Shown: positions 43,843 to 52,743 of the stretch, in pieces
Numbering within the stretch: position 1 is the stretch's first letter
Layout: the number at the start of each line of letters is the position of its first letter
Assembly: GCF_003383095.1 (NCBI RefSeq)
Contig: NZ_PSYW01000001.1
Location: 248,001 to 312,000, forward strand
Direction: 5' to 3'
Source of the DNA: Haloferax sp. Atlit-12N
GTDB lineage: Archaea > Halobacteriota > Halobacteria > Halobacteriales > Haloferacaceae
DNA: 64,000 nt
The notes under the pieces: model-generated
Databases searched by the model: none
Told to the model about the DNA's origin: nothing
The model's input: the letters and a program-made list of their open reading frames with translations, nothing else
Program-made: the position numbers and the translations under genes

Positions 43843-44790
43843 ATGTCGCTGGAACTCTCCGACAAGCGCGTCCTCGTGACCGGGGGCGCGGGACTCGTCG
43901 GCTCTCACCTCGCCGCGCGCCTCTCCGAGGACAACCACGTCGTCGTCGCGGACGACCTTTCGAAGGGAGACCGTGAGCAGGTCCCCGACGGCGTCGAGTT
44001 CGTACAGGCCGACATGACCGACCCGGACGACGTCGCCGAGGCCGTCACCGAGGACCTCGACATCGTCTTCCACTTCGCGGCCTACACGGACACGAACTAC
44101 GGCAACCCCCGTCAGCTGTTCGAGGAGAACACCGAGATGACCTACAACATCCTCGAACGGATGCAGGAGGTCGGCGTGTCGAACATCTCCTTTACCTCCT
44201 CGTCGACGATTTACGGCGAGGCCCCGCGGCCGACGCCCGAGGACTACGCGCCGCTCGAACCCATCAGCATCTACGGCTCCTCCAAACTCGCCGACGAGGG
44301 TCTCCTGTCGACGTTCGCCCACTCGTACGACGTTACGGTCTACATGTACCGCTTCGCCAACATCGTCGGCCCGAACCAGCGCGGCAACGTCATCCCGGAT
44401 TTCATCGAGAAGCTCCTCGAAGACCCCGAGACGCTCGAAATCCTCGGCGACGGCCGACAGGAGAAGTCCTACCTCCACGTCGAGGACTGCATCGACGCGA
44501 TGTGCCACATCGTCGAGAACGCCGAGCGCGACTACAACGTCTACAACCTCGGTACGCGGACGACGACCTCCGTGACGACCATCGCCAACATCGTCGCCGA
44601 CGTGCTGGACCTCGACCCCGAGTTCGAGTACACCGGCGGCGACCGCGGCTGGACCGGCGACGTGCCGAAGATGCGCCTCTCCATCGAGAAGCTCTCCGCG
44701 CTCGGCTGGGAGCCCGATGGGTCGAGCGACGAGGCCGTCCGCCGCGCCGCCGAGGAACTCGCCGAAGAGCTTCGCGCCGAGTACGAATAA
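43843..44790 (+). CDS. NAD-dependent nucleotide-sugar epimerase/dehydratase
   Basis: This 315-residue extended SDR has the NAD motif VTGGAGLVGSHLAARL at its start, the catalytic YGSSK (Tyr-X-X-X-Lys) near residue 146 preceded by FTSSSTIYGEAP, and substrate-side NIVGPNQRGNVIPDFIEKL. It is closest in layout to UDP-glucose 4-epimerase-like enzymes. It probably makes precursors for surface glycans; the exact sugar is not clear. CTTATC (43815-43820) 26 bases upstream fits a leaderless start. Confidence 0.9.
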   Translation: MSLELSDKRVLVTGGAGLVGSHLAARLSEDNHVVVADDLSKGDREQVPDGVEFVQADMTDPDDVAEAVTEDLDIVFHFAAYTDTNYGNPRQLFEENTEMTYNILERMQEVGVSNISFTSSSTIYGEAPRPTPEDYAPLEPISIYGSSKLADEGLLSTFAHSYDVTVYMYRFANIVGPNQRGNVIPDFIEKLLEDPETLEILGDGRQEKSYLHVEDCIDAMCHIVENAERDYNVYNLGTRTTTSVTTIANIVADVLDLDPEFEYTGGDRGWTGDVPKMRLSIEKLSALGWEPDGSSDEAVRRAAEELAEELRAEYE

Positions 44791-44952
44791 CGGCTGCCGA
44801 TAACTGCGGCCGGCAACCGCGACTAACAACCGCGGCCGACAACCGCGACCAACAGCCCAGACCAACACCGACACCCGGGGCGACGCCCGACAGACCCCGC
44901 AGTCCGACCCCGGAGCGAGCCACCTTTCTACCGCGACTCCCTACCCTGAAGC

Positions 44953-45699
44953 GTGCAGGTCGTCGGCTACGATACCGGAACCCCCGCGCTGTTCGTGAGC
45001 GCGAGCGGCGGCATCGACTCGGTCGCGCTCGACCCCGGCACCGAACTGGACTACCGCCTCGGCGAGCGCCACTGCGCGGGCACCATCCACGACGACCGCC
45101 ACGTCGCCTGCGACAACGACCGCGCGCCGTACTGCGCTGACCACCGCCACACGTGGGTCTGCGCGAAGTGTACCGGGACGTGCCTGAAAGACGAGATGGA
45201 CTGCTACGAGGACCACGCGGTCTACCTCGCCGCGTTCGCCCCCGACACGTTCAAAGTCGGCGTCACTCGCGAGTGGCGGCTCGACACCCGTCTGCGCGAG
45301 CAGGGCGCGGACCGCGCGGCCCACGTTCGGACGTTCTCCGACGGCCGCGTCGCCCGCGAGTACGAGGCCGAACTGGCGACCGAAATTCCCGACCGCATCC
45401 GCGTCCCGACCAAAATCGAGGGGTTCGGCCGGTCGGTCGACGCCGCGGCGTGGGACGCCCTCGTCTCCGAGTTCGACTCCATCGAGACGTTCGCGTTCGA
45501 CTACGGCCTCGACCTCGACGGCTCGCCGGTCGCCGAGACCGTCGCCACGGGGACCGTCCGCGGCGTGAAGGGGCGCGTGCTCGTCCTCGACCACCGCGGG
45601 ACGACCTACGCGGTCGACATGCGCGACCTCGTCGGCCACGAACTCGAAGACGGCGGGACGGACCGCGACCTCCAGTCGAGCCTCGGCGCGTTCGGCTGA
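44953..45699 (+). CDS. DUF2797-type protein with cysteine cluster, GTG start
   Basis: This 248-residue protein has an N-terminal zinc-like cluster (Cys in ERHCAGTI, HVACDN, PYCADH, WVCAKCTGTCLKDEMDC) followed by a domain with KVGVTREWRLDTRLREQGA, which recalls GIY-YIG-like folds. Function unknown. The GTG is the only start that keeps the conserved MQVVGYD N-terminus; CTTTCTA about 27 bases upstream may be its TATA element. Confidence 0.8.
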   Translation: MQVVGYDTGTPALFVSASGGIDSVALDPGTELDYRLGERHCAGTIHDDRHVACDNDRAPYCADHRHTWVCAKCTGTCLKDEMDCYEDHAVYLAAFAPDTFKVGVTREWRLDTRLREQGADRAAHVRTFSDGRVAREYEAELATEIPDRIRVPTKIEGFGRSVDAAAWDALVSEFDSIETFAFDYGLDLDGSPVAETVATGTVRGVKGRVLVLDHRGTTYAVDMRDLVGHELEDGGTDRDLQSSLGAFG

Positions 45700-45756
45700 A
45701 GGTCACTATTCTCAGAGACCGTCAGCACTTTCCGGGAGGACGGCCAATTCGCTCCC

Positions 45757-46188
45757 ATGGCTGACGACGAACCCGCAGACGAGACGCAGACGCCCGACGA
45801 GGGCGACGACGGCGAAGAAGAGAAGTCGTTCCGCGAGCGGGTCGAAGAGATTCGACAGCGCCGCGAGAAAGAGCGCGAGGAAGGCGAACGCCCCGACCCC
45901 GAAGAGATGATGGGCGGCGGCGGCCCCGGCGGCATGGGTGGCGGCGGCGGCAACCCCTTCGCGCAGATGATGAGCGGCATGATGGGCGGCGGCGGCCCCG
46001 GCGGTATGGGTGGCGGCGGCGGCATGGGTGGCGGTCCCGGCGGTATGGGCGGCGGCCCGCGCGACCCCGAGCAGGGAAGCGGCAGCGACGAACAGCTCGT
46101 CCGCGAGGTCCGACAGCTCCGCGACGAGGTCCGCGACGTCAACCGCGAACTGCGCCGCATCGCCGACGCGCTCGAAGGTCGCGACTAA
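45757..46188 (+). CDS. Gly/Met-rich low-complexity protein, unknown function
   Basis: This 143-residue protein has three parts: a charged helical stretch (residues 24-46, RERVEEIRQRREKEREEGER), a Gly/Met repeat (about 52-100, with GGGGPGGMGGGGG twice), and a C-terminal coiled coil (LVREVRQLRDEVRDVNRELR). The Gly-Gly-Met repeats resemble the disordered tails of chaperonins, but no chaperonin domain is present. It may form oligomers through the coiled coil. I cannot give a function. Confidence 0.7.
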   Translation: MADDEPADETQTPDEGDDGEEEKSFRERVEEIRQRREKEREEGERPDPEEMMGGGGPGGMGGGGGNPFAQMMSGMMGGGGPGGMGGGGGMGGGPGGMGGGPRDPEQGSGSDEQLVREVRQLRDEVRDVNRELRRIADALEGRD

Positions 46189-46216
46189 CGCGGTTTCGCA
46201 GTCGGTCTCGCTGTTT

Positions 46217-47323
46217 TTATTCCGACGCCAACCGGTCGTAGAGCGCCGCGAGCCGGTCGACGGAGCGGTCGACGCTCACCTCGTCGCGGCGGTCGAGACA
46301 GCGCGCGCTGAGTTCCTCGCGTTCCGCCAGCGCGCGCCGAATCCCGCGGCGGAACCCGTCTAAGTCGCCGGATTCGTAGTGGTAGCCGGTCACGCCGTCG
46401 AGGACGGTGTTCTCAAGCGCGCCCTCGTTGACGCCGACGACGGGCGTCCCGCAGGCGTTGGCCTCCAGCGCGACGAGCCCCTGCGTCTCGACGGGGCTCG
46501 GGAAACAGAACACGTCGAGCGCGGAGTAGAACGCCGGCAGTTCCTCGCGGTCGAGGAAGCCGAGGAAGCGAGCGTCCACGCCGAGGTCGTCGGCGAGGGC
46601 TGACAGCTCGTCGCGGGCGGGACCGTCGCCGCCGAAGACGAGCGTCGCGTCGAGGTCGGCCGCGGCCCGGACGAGTTCGTCGAGGCGTTTCTCGTAGCCG
46701 TGCCGGCCCGTGTAGCCGATGAGGTCCCCGTCGCCGAGGTCGTAGCGGCGGCGGAAGTCGTCGCCCGCGACCGGCTCGAACCGCTCTACGTCGATGCCGT
46801 TCGAGAGGACGACGATTTCGGCCTCGACGCCGACCTCGTCGACGAGGCGGCGCTCGGCGTCCTCGCTCGGGACGATGACCGCGTCGGCGCGGTCGAAGAA
46901 CCACCGCTCGTACCGCTCGGCGGTGCGCTCGACGCCGCGCTCGATAGCGCCGACGGAGCTGAGGTACTCGGCGTACTCGCCGGTTGGGGTGTGGTAGGTC
47001 GCCACGAGCGGGAGGTCGCGCCGGCGGGCGAGTCGGAGGCCGGCCAGCCCGAGACCGAACGGGGTGTGAGCGTGGACGACGTCGACATCGCCGACGGCCC
47101 CCGGAATCCGCGGCGCGCCGATTCGAATCCCCTCGTAGAACGGGAAGGGGAGGCTTCGAACGCCGTACTCGCCCGGTTCGGGGTCGTAGTCGTCGTCCGC
47201 CGGGAACACCACGTCCATGCGGCCGCCGCGGCGGTGCCACCGCTCGCGCCACGTCTGAATCGTGTAGGTGACGCCGTTGACGGTCGGTAGGTACGTGTCG
47301 GTGAACGCGGCGACCGACTGCAT
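46217..47323 (-). CDS. GT4-family glycosyltransferase
   Basis: This 368-residue GT-B enzyme has N-terminal FTDTYLPTVNGVTYTIQTW, then ATYHTPTGEYAEYL. The C-terminal donor site has EKRLDELVRAAADL and the E-X7-E motif in SPVETQGLVALEANACGTPV. The overall pattern is like diacylglycerol or mannosyl glucosyltransferases. It could glycosylate lipids or build surface glycans. It lies head to tail with a second GT4 gene 126 bases upstream. Confidence 0.9.
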   Translation of the reverse strand: MQSVAAFTDTYLPTVNGVTYTIQTWRERWHRRGGRMDVVFPADDDYDPEPGEYGVRSLPFPFYEGIRIGAPRIPGAVGDVDVVHAHTPFGLGLAGLRLARRRDLPLVATYHTPTGEYAEYLSSVGAIERGVERTAERYERWFFDRADAVIVPSEDAERRLVDEVGVEAEIVVLSNGIDVERFEPVAGDDFRRRYDLGDGDLIGYTGRHGYEKRLDELVRAAADLDATLVFGGDGPARDELSALADDLGVDARFLGFLDREELPAFYSALDVFCFPSPVETQGLVALEANACGTPVVGVNEGALENTVLDGVTGYHYESGDLDGFRRGIRRALAEREELSARCLDRRDEVSVDRSVDRLAALYDRLASE

Positions 47324-47449
47324 GGCCGTTCGTGCGACCCCGACGGGATAAACCGTTGTGACTTCCCGCTGGACTGTCGTGTGTTACCGAACCAATCGGC
47401 CGTCTCCTAGAGGTCGGCCGTCGAGAGTCATCAGCCGGGTGTCGGTCAC

Positions 47450-48511
47450 TCAGCCTTCGAGTTGACCGGACAGCGCGTCTTCGTACGTCTCGACGAGCCT
47501 GTCGCCGACGCGGTCGAGGCTGTGTTCGGCGGCCGTCTCGCGGGCGTTCTCGCCGAGTCGCCGCCGGAGGTCGGGGTCGCGGGCGAGGAGGTCGAGCGCC
47601 CGGCGGAACTCCGCGTCGGTCGAACACTTCAGGCAGTCGTGGCCGTGGGTGTAGAACTCCTCGAACACCGGGATGTCGCGGAGGACGACCGCCTTCCCGC
47701 AGGCCATCGCTTCGAGGACGGCGATGCCCTGATTCTCGTTTTTCGTCGCGAAGAGGTAGACGTCGCCCGCGCCGAACGCGCCGCGGATGTCGTCTATCCA
47801 GCCGGTGAACGTGACGTTCTCCGGGGCGTTTTCGACCCAGTACCGCACCTTCTTCGAGGCGTGCGGACCGGTGTCGTAGGGGCCGAACCACGCGAAGTCG
47901 TAGTCGGTCTCCTGTGCGAGCGTGCAGAACGTCGTGAGCCCCTTGCGCTCGAAGACGTTGCCGACGGTGAAGACGGTCATGCCGTCGAGGTTGTACTCGG
48001 CTCGGTACTCGTCGCGGAGGTCCTCGAACCCGTCGAGTGCGGCGGTGTCGACGCCGTTCGAGACGGGGCGAATCGGCGCGTCGACCGGGTAGGATTCGAG
48101 GGTTCGCTTCGTGTACTCGGAGGGACAGAGCACCACGTCGGCCTGCGAGTAGAACCACTTGAGGTACTTCCCGAGGACGGGGGCGACCGCGGTCGACCCG
48201 CGGAAGCTCTCGGCGAAGTCCTCGCGGGTGACGTGCGAGTGGAGCACGAGCGGGATGTCGTTCCGTTTGGCGTGTTTAGCCACGGCGAGCGAGCCGGGGC
48301 CGATGAGGTTGCAGTGGGCCACGTCGTAGTCGCGGACGACCCCGTCGCCCCGCAGGAGGCTCGCGGCACCCGCGGCGACCGACTCGGGCCACGGGGAGGT
48401 GACGACCTCCACGTCGGTCGTGGCGAGGGCCGCCCGCTGCTGGTCGGTGGCGGTGCCGATACCGCTACGGTCGAGTTGCGAGGCGAACTCGAGATAGTTC
48501 AGGACGCGCAC
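47450..48511 (-). CDS. GT4-family glycosyltransferase (second)
   Basis: This 353-residue GT-B enzyme has acceptor-side VAHCNLIGPGSLAVAKHAKR and LHSHVTREDF, donor-side VGNVFERKGLTTFCTLAQ, and the E-X7-E motif in KNENQGIAVLEAMACGKAVV. It is not closely alike to the neighbouring GT4. With the epimerase at 43843, the two may serve a shared glycan pathway; this is inferred from distance. Confidence 0.9.
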   Translation of the reverse strand: MRVLNYLEFASQLDRSGIGTATDQQRAALATTDVEVVTSPWPESVAAGAASLLRGDGVVRDYDVAHCNLIGPGSLAVAKHAKRNDIPLVLHSHVTREDFAESFRGSTAVAPVLGKYLKWFYSQADVVLCPSEYTKRTLESYPVDAPIRPVSNGVDTAALDGFEDLRDEYRAEYNLDGMTVFTVGNVFERKGLTTFCTLAQETDYDFAWFGPYDTGPHASKKVRYWVENAPENVTFTGWIDDIRGAFGAGDVYLFATKNENQGIAVLEAMACGKAVVLRDIPVFEEFYTHGHDCLKCSTDAEFRRALDLLARDPDLRRRLGENARETAAEHSLDRVGDRLVETYEDALSGQLEG

Positions 48512-48606
48512 AGTCGCCGTTTTTCCGGGTGGAGTATCACAGTACCGGCTTCGGCTCCGCGTCGCGGTTCGGAACGTCTTTGTCCGGGCCGCTCGCCCGA
48601 ACGTGT

Positions 48607-48882
48607 ATGAACATCGCGGAGGAGCGCATCGACCGACTCCACGACCTCGCCCGCGAGGCGGCGAGCGACCGCGACCACGAGCGCGCCCGAGAGTACGTCC
48701 GCCTCGCCCGACGGGTCGCAGAGCGGAACCGCTGCGGCCTCCCGAAGGCGTTTCGCCGGTTTACCTGCGACGACTGCGACGCCTACCTCCTCCCCGGCGT
48801 CAACGCCCGCGTCCGGACCCGCGCCGGCGGCCACGTCGTGGTCAGATGCGACTGCGGGGCGACGAAGCGCTATCCCTACTGA
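48607..48882 (+). CDS. rnp4: Ribonuclease P protein component 4 (Rpp21/Rpr2)
   Basis: This 91-residue protein has an N-terminal helical pair (ERIDRLHDLAREAASDRDHE) and a zinc ribbon with Cys-X-X-Cys (FTCDDCDAYL) and Cys-X-Cys (VVRCDCGATKRYPY). Both halves match archaeal Rpp21, which with Rpp29 aids tRNA 5' maturation by RNase P RNA. The ATG is set by the conserved MNIAEERI; 26 upstream codons are not family-like. It is followed by another RNA-binding gene. Confidence 0.92.
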   Translation: MNIAEERIDRLHDLAREAASDRDHERAREYVRLARRVAERNRCGLPKAFRRFTCDDCDAYLLPGVNARVRTRAGGHVVVRCDCGATKRYPY

Positions 48883-48993
48883 CCGCCCGACGGCGATTTC
48901 GGCAGAATCGGCCCCTTCTCGCGTGTGTACGACAACCAAACGGCCGCCAAAGCCTTACTATTGAAGCCCTCCGGCACATAGTGGAGGCTACAC

Positions 48994-49242
48994 ATGAACA
49001 CGCAGGAGCTGCGAAAGGAGGCCCACGACGTCGACGTGACCGTCTGGGTGGGCAAGAGCGGAATCGAAGCGGTGGTCGGCGAACTCAACGACCAGCTGGC
49101 CGACCGGAACCTCGTGAAAGCGAAGTTCCTCCGGGCGGCGCTCGGCGGCACGACGGTTGACGAGGCGGCCGCCGACCTCGCAGACCGGGTGAACGCCGAG
49201 CTGATAGAGACACGGGGGAAGACAGCGGTCTACCACCGATGA
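48994..49242 (+). CDS. YhbY-type CRM-domain RNA-binding protein
   Basis: This 82-residue single CRM domain has the motif VTVWVGKSGIEAVVGEL (GxxG loop as GKSG) and C-terminal ELIETRGKTAVYHR. In bacteria YhbY associates with pre-50S ribosomes; archaeal copies are thought to be RNA-binding. A GGAGGCT site 6 bases before the ATG supports the start. It overlaps the MscS gene by 4 bases, an odd pairing of unrelated functions. Confidence 0.92.
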   Translation: MNTQELRKEAHDVDVTVWVGKSGIEAVVGELNDQLADRNLVKAKFLRAALGGTTVDEAAADLADRVNAELIETRGKTAVYHR

Positions 49243-50147
49243 ACGCGCTCGCACTCCCGCTCCAACTGCAGGGTGATGGCGGTGCTGTCGGCCGGATTCT
49301 CACCCAGCAGAACGTCCCGTACGCCGAGACGCTCGGGACACTTCTGGGCCTCGTTCTCGGCTTCGCCGTCGTCTACATCGTCGGCAAGGCGGTCGTGTCG
49401 TCCGCGCTCAACCGCGTCCTCGACCGACGCGGCGCGGACGAACACGCGAAAAAGCCCCTGATGAAAATCGCGACCCTCGTCGTGGCGTTCGTCGCCCTCG
49501 GCGCTGGGTTCGCGTTCGCCGGCCTCGGCAACATCCTGCAGTCGCTCGCCACCATCGGCGCGGCCGCGACGCTCGCCATCGGCTTCGCGATGCAGGACGT
49601 TATCGCCAACTTCGTCGCCGGCATCTTCATCTTCACCGACAAGCCGTTCCGCATCAACGACTGGATTGAATGGGACGGCAACTCCGGCGTCGTCGAGGAC
49701 ATCTCCTTCCGCGTGACGCGGGTTCGCACCTTCGACAACGAACTGCTCACCGTGCCGAACTCGCAGCTCACAGACGGCGTCATCAAGAACCCCGTCGCGA
49801 AGGACAAACTCCGCCTGCAGGTGCCGTTCGGCATCGGCTACGACGACGACATCCAGCAGGCGACCGACATCATCCTCGACGAGGCGGAGAACCACGAGGG
49901 TATCATGACGACGCCCGAGCCGTCGGTCAGACTGACCGAACTCGGCGACTCGTCGGTCACGCTCAAGTCGCGCATCTGGATCTCCCAGCCCAGCCGCGCC
50001 GACTTCGTGAAGACCCGCGGGGAGTACGTCACCGCCGTCAAAGAGCGGTTCGACGAGGAGGGCATCGACATCCCCTACCCGAACCGCACCCTCAGCGGCG
50101 AACTCTCGGTCGGCGGCGCGGAGCGCCTCGCGCAGTCCAACGACTGA
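49239..50147 (+). CDS. MscS-family mechanosensitive channel
   Basis: This 302-residue small-conductance channel has three N-terminal membrane helices. The pore helix lies at about residues 100-130 (TIGAAATLAIGFAMQDVIAN) with the Gly/Ala pattern of TM3. The MscS beta domain follows (FRINDWIEWDGNSGVVEDIS and TVPNSQLTDGVIKNP). It releases solutes on osmotic downshift, a key task in a halophile. It is translationally coupled to the CRM-domain gene. Confidence 0.93.
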   Translation: MNALALPLQLQGDGGAVGRILTQQNVPYAETLGTLLGLVLGFAVVYIVGKAVVSSALNRVLDRRGADEHAKKPLMKIATLVVAFVALGAGFAFAGLGNILQSLATIGAAATLAIGFAMQDVIANFVAGIFIFTDKPFRINDWIEWDGNSGVVEDISFRVTRVRTFDNELLTVPNSQLTDGVIKNPVAKDKLRLQVPFGIGYDDDIQQATDIILDEAENHEGIMTTPEPSVRLTELGDSSVTLKSRIWISQPSRADFVKTRGEYVTAVKERFDEEGIDIPYPNRTLSGELSVGGAERLAQSND

Positions 50148-50231
50148 GAAAGAACAGCGCCGACCGCGGGACCCACCCGCGGCGGTCGCCCGTGCGGACA
50201 ACCCGAACTTTTTCGACTCCCGACGCGCCGC

Positions 50232-51044
50232 TTAGAGTTCGATGCGCTCGACGAGCCTGTCGTCGGACTTCGTGTTGACCGCGACGATGCGGACGTGGTC
50301 TTCGAGGCCGGAGCCATCCAGCTTCGCCTTCAGGAGGTTGTCGACCTGGTAGACGCCCGCGGCGTTCACCATCTCGATTTCGACGAGGACCGCCGACTCG
50401 TCGCCGGGCTTCAGGACGACGTTGTTGATAGCGCGGCTGGAGAGCGTGTTGATGCCGCGGCCGCCCTTCTCGTAGGGGATGCGCGACCGGCCGCGCTCCA
50501 TGTCGAGCGCGTCGGCGACGCGGATGACGCCGGCTTCGAGCGTGAGCGGGTCCTCCTCGCGGTGGTGACAGAGGATGGCGTGGAGCACCTCCGCCTTGAT
50601 GCGGACCGTGTCGGCGAGGTCGTAGAACTCGGGGAGGAAGCGGTCGAGCACGTCCGACGCGAGCGGAATCGAGTAGTAGGCGTGGTTGTCGCGGTGGACG
50701 ATGTGGCCGATGTCGTGCAGTTGCGCCGCGAGGGCGATGATGACCGCCTCGTCGGCCTCGTCGAGCCCCTGTTCGGCCGCGCCGTTGAACTCGCAGCCGC
50801 CGGCCTTGAGCAGGTCGTACAGCCGGAGCGCGCGGTTCAGAACGATTTCGATGTGCTTCGGGCCGTGGTCGTTGTAGCCCTTGCGCGTCACCGCGTTCAC
50901 GTTCTGCGCTTCGAGGAGCGTCGTCACCTCCTCGTCTTCGAGGAGCGCGGGGAGCACCTCGTTGAGCTTCTCGTCGGGGAAGGCGTGGTCCGCCTCGGGG
51001 TCGTAGACGCGGCCGCCGTTCAGGGTGTCTTCGGTATCGCTCAT
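50232..51044 (-). CDS. HD-domain metal-dependent phosphohydrolase
   Basis: This 270-residue protein carries the HD motif: His in DHGPKHIEIV (near residue 60) and His-Asp in AAQLHDIGH (near residue 110). A third His and Asp lie in HAILCHHREED and VADALDM. The C-terminal part has strands (AVLVEIEMVNAAGVYQ). It probably cleaves phosphoesters such as nucleotides; the substrate is unknown. The start MSDTEDT is preferred to a frame three codons longer. Confidence 0.88.
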   Translation of the reverse strand: MSDTEDTLNGGRVYDPEADHAFPDEKLNEVLPALLEDEEVTTLLEAQNVNAVTRKGYNDHGPKHIEIVLNRALRLYDLLKAGGCEFNGAAEQGLDEADEAVIIALAAQLHDIGHIVHRDNHAYYSIPLASDVLDRFLPEFYDLADTVRIKAEVLHAILCHHREEDPLTLEAGVIRVADALDMERGRSRIPYEKGGRGINTLSSRAINNVVLKPGDESAVLVEIEMVNAAGVYQVDNLLKAKLDGSGLEDHVRIVAVNTKSDDRLVERIEL

Positions 51045-51125
51045 GACCCGCAAGGTGGTCGCACGGAGAGAAAAGAACTTGGGCTCCGAATAAGGTGCGC
51101 TAACGCGTCGCGTGACGGGGCGAGC

Positions 51126-51626
51126 CTACGCGGCCTCGGTCGGTTCTTCGAGCTTCGAAGCGGCGGCCTCGACGGCCTCGTAGTCGGGTTCGACGCCGGG
51201 GTCGTCGCTGACCCACGCGTAGGTGACCTCGCCGTCTCGGTCCACGACGAACACAGCGCGCTTCGCCACGCGGTTGACGCCGAGGTCCGCGAAGTCCATC
51301 GCCACGTCGTAGGCGTCGATGAGCTCGCGGTTCGTGTCGCTGATGAGCCCGAAGTTGAGGCCGTTCTGCTCGGCGAACTCCGTCAGCGTGAACGGCGTGT
51401 CGATGCTGATACCGTACACCGTCGCGCCGACGTCCTCGAAGTTGGCCATCTGGTCGCGGAAGGTGCACATCTCGGTGGTGCACGTGCCGGTGAAGGCCGC
51501 GGGGAAGAACGCGAGGACGATAGGCGCGTCATCGAGGTTCTCGGAGAGCGTGAACGACTCGATGTCGCCGTCGATGTCGGTAAGCGGTGCGGTGAAATCC
51601 GGGGCTGCGTCGCCGACTGATACCAT
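51126..51626 (-). CDS. Peroxiredoxin (AhpC/TSA family)
   Basis: This 166-residue thiol peroxidase has peroxidatic Cys in PAAFTGTCTTEMC and a second Cys five residues on, the BCP/AhpE-like arrangement. It reduces peroxides using a thioredoxin-type donor. The ATG MVSVGDAAPDF is chosen because a TATA-like AAATAAT sits 29 bases upstream on the minus strand. Confidence 0.93.
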   Translation of the reverse strand: MVSVGDAAPDFTAPLTDIDGDIESFTLSENLDDAPIVLAFFPAAFTGTCTTEMCTFRDQMANFEDVGATVYGISIDTPFTLTEFAEQNGLNFGLISDTNRELIDAYDVAMDFADLGVNRVAKRAVFVVDRDGEVTYAWVSDDPGVEPDYEAVEAAASKLEEPTEAA

Positions 51627-51887
51627 ACGGGTGGCATTTGACTCCGCACACATTATTTCACCGTCCTCGGAAATTCAGGGGTCGTTGACGGTGGACCGGG
51701 GGCGTCCCCGACGCCTCGGGCAACCGAGCGCGTCCGGCAACCCGGCCACAAGCTTTTCGTAGGAGTTACGCGCCCAAACGCGTCGATTCGGCCGATGCGG
51801 GCGTTCCGGCACGCCGATATTCCGTCTTTCCAGAACCCGCAGAAGGCAAAAAGCCTATAATTGCCACTAGGTAACGCAGAAATAGCG

Positions 51888-52166
51888 ATGTTCGAGACCA
51901 TCACCCCACTGTTCCCGGGACTCCCGGGCGGGCCCGAGCTGCTCGTCGTTCTGCTCATCGTCGTCCTGCTGTTCGGCGCGAACAAGATTCCGAAGCTCGC
52001 TCGGTCCTCCGGGCAGGCCATCGGCGAATTCCAGCGCGGCCGCGAGGAAATCGAGGACGAACTGCAGGATATGAAGGGCGACGACGAAGACGAAGACGAC
52101 GCCACTACGGAGAGTTCGGCCGAGTCGGTCGAAACCGAATCCACTTCGACCAAGTCGTCGAACTAA
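51888..52166 (+). CDS. tatA: Twin-arginine translocase subunit TatA
   Basis: This 92-residue protein has one hydrophobic helix (GGPELLVVLLIVVLLFGANK), an amphipathic helix (PKLARSSGQAIGEFQRGREE) and an acidic tail, the TatA layout. The Phe-Gly hinge between helices is intact. It forms the pore for folded exports, heavily used in haloarchaea. TATAATT (51856-51862) 29 bases before the ATG makes the transcript leaderless. No tatC is seen nearby. Confidence 0.93.
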   Translation: MFETITPLFPGLPGGPELLVVLLIVVLLFGANKIPKLARSSGQAIGEFQRGREEIEDELQDMKGDDEDEDDATTESSAESVETESTSTKSSN

Positions 52167-52244
52167 CCGCAGCTCACTCTCTCTCTTCTGCCCGCGCAGG
52201 GCGAACCACGCGATTTTTGACCAGTCCTGAGAGACTGCGCCGTA

Positions 52245-52317
52245 GGGCGTGTGGCCTAGTGGACAGGGCGAGAGGTTCCTAACCTCTCGATCGCGGGTTC
52301 GAATCCCGTCACGCCCG
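52245..52317 (+). tRNA. tRNA-Arg, anticodon CCT
   Basis: The 73-base gene folds as a cloverleaf: acceptor GGGCGTG pairs with CACGCCC, anticodon stem AGAGG pairs with CCTCT, and the loop TTCCTAA gives anticodon CCT. The T arm is GCGGG-TTCGAAT-CCCGT, and the discriminator is G. CCA is not encoded. No intron is visible. Its 3' 21 bases are the head of the first of three 95-base repeats. Confidence 0.95.
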
Positions 52318-52391
52318 CTTCGCTCACTTCGTTCGCTCAGCGGCCGTTCCTGAGTCCCACTCGCTCCGCTCGCGGGACTCCCGCCACGCCC
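52297..52391 (+). repeat. 95-base direct repeat, copy 1 (begins in the tRNA T arm)
   Basis: The block starts with GTTCGAATCCCGTCACGCCC, the tRNA 3' end, and ends with CCGCCACGCCC, which mimics it. Between lie TCGCTCACTTCGTTCGCTCAG-type low-complexity stretches. Copies 2 and 3 lie 174 and 352 bases further on, with only one to a few changes each. It looks like a duplicated attachment site. Confidence 0.75.
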
Positions 52392-52470
52392 GTTTTCCGG
52401 CGAACGAAGTGAGCCGTGAAAACGGCACAGGGATTCGAATCAGGGAGCAACTCGCAGAGTTGCGACCGAG

Positions 52471-52565
52471 GTTCGAATCCCATCACGCCCGCTTCGCTCA
52501 CTTCGTTCGCTCAGCGGCCGTTCCTGAGTCCCACTCGCTCCGCTCGCGGGACTCCCGCCACGCCC
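52471..52565 (+). repeat. 95-base direct repeat, copy 2
   Basis: This is almost identical to copy 1; the tRNA-like head reads CCCATCACGCCC (one change). The unique spacer before it contains a perfect inverted repeat GCAACTC...GAGTTGC (52447-52463). There is no tRNA 5' half, so it is not a second tRNA gene. Confidence 0.75.
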
Positions 52566-52648
52566 TATCGTGATGAGCGGAGTGAGTCCGATAACGCACC
52601 GTGCGGGATTCGCAACCCGACGAGACGAGCGAAGCGAGTCTCGGCACG

Positions 52649-52743
52649 GTTCGAATCCCGTCACGCCCGCTTCGCTCACTTCGTTCGCTCAGCGACCGTT
52701 CCTGAGTCCCACTCGCTCCGCTCGCGGGACTCCCGCCACGCCC
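52649..52743 (+). repeat. 95-base direct repeat, copy 3
   Basis: This is almost identical to copy 1, with GCGACCG in place of GCGGCCG. A fourth, very short head (GTTCGAATCC at 52784-52793) follows without the rest of the block. Open frames through the array are an effect of the repeat and have no start or promoter. Confidence 0.75.

Noticed and set aside
52297..52743. CRISPR array
   Set aside because: Repeats are 95 bases, only three in number, headed by a tRNA end; spacers are 79-83 bases and there are no cas genes nearby.
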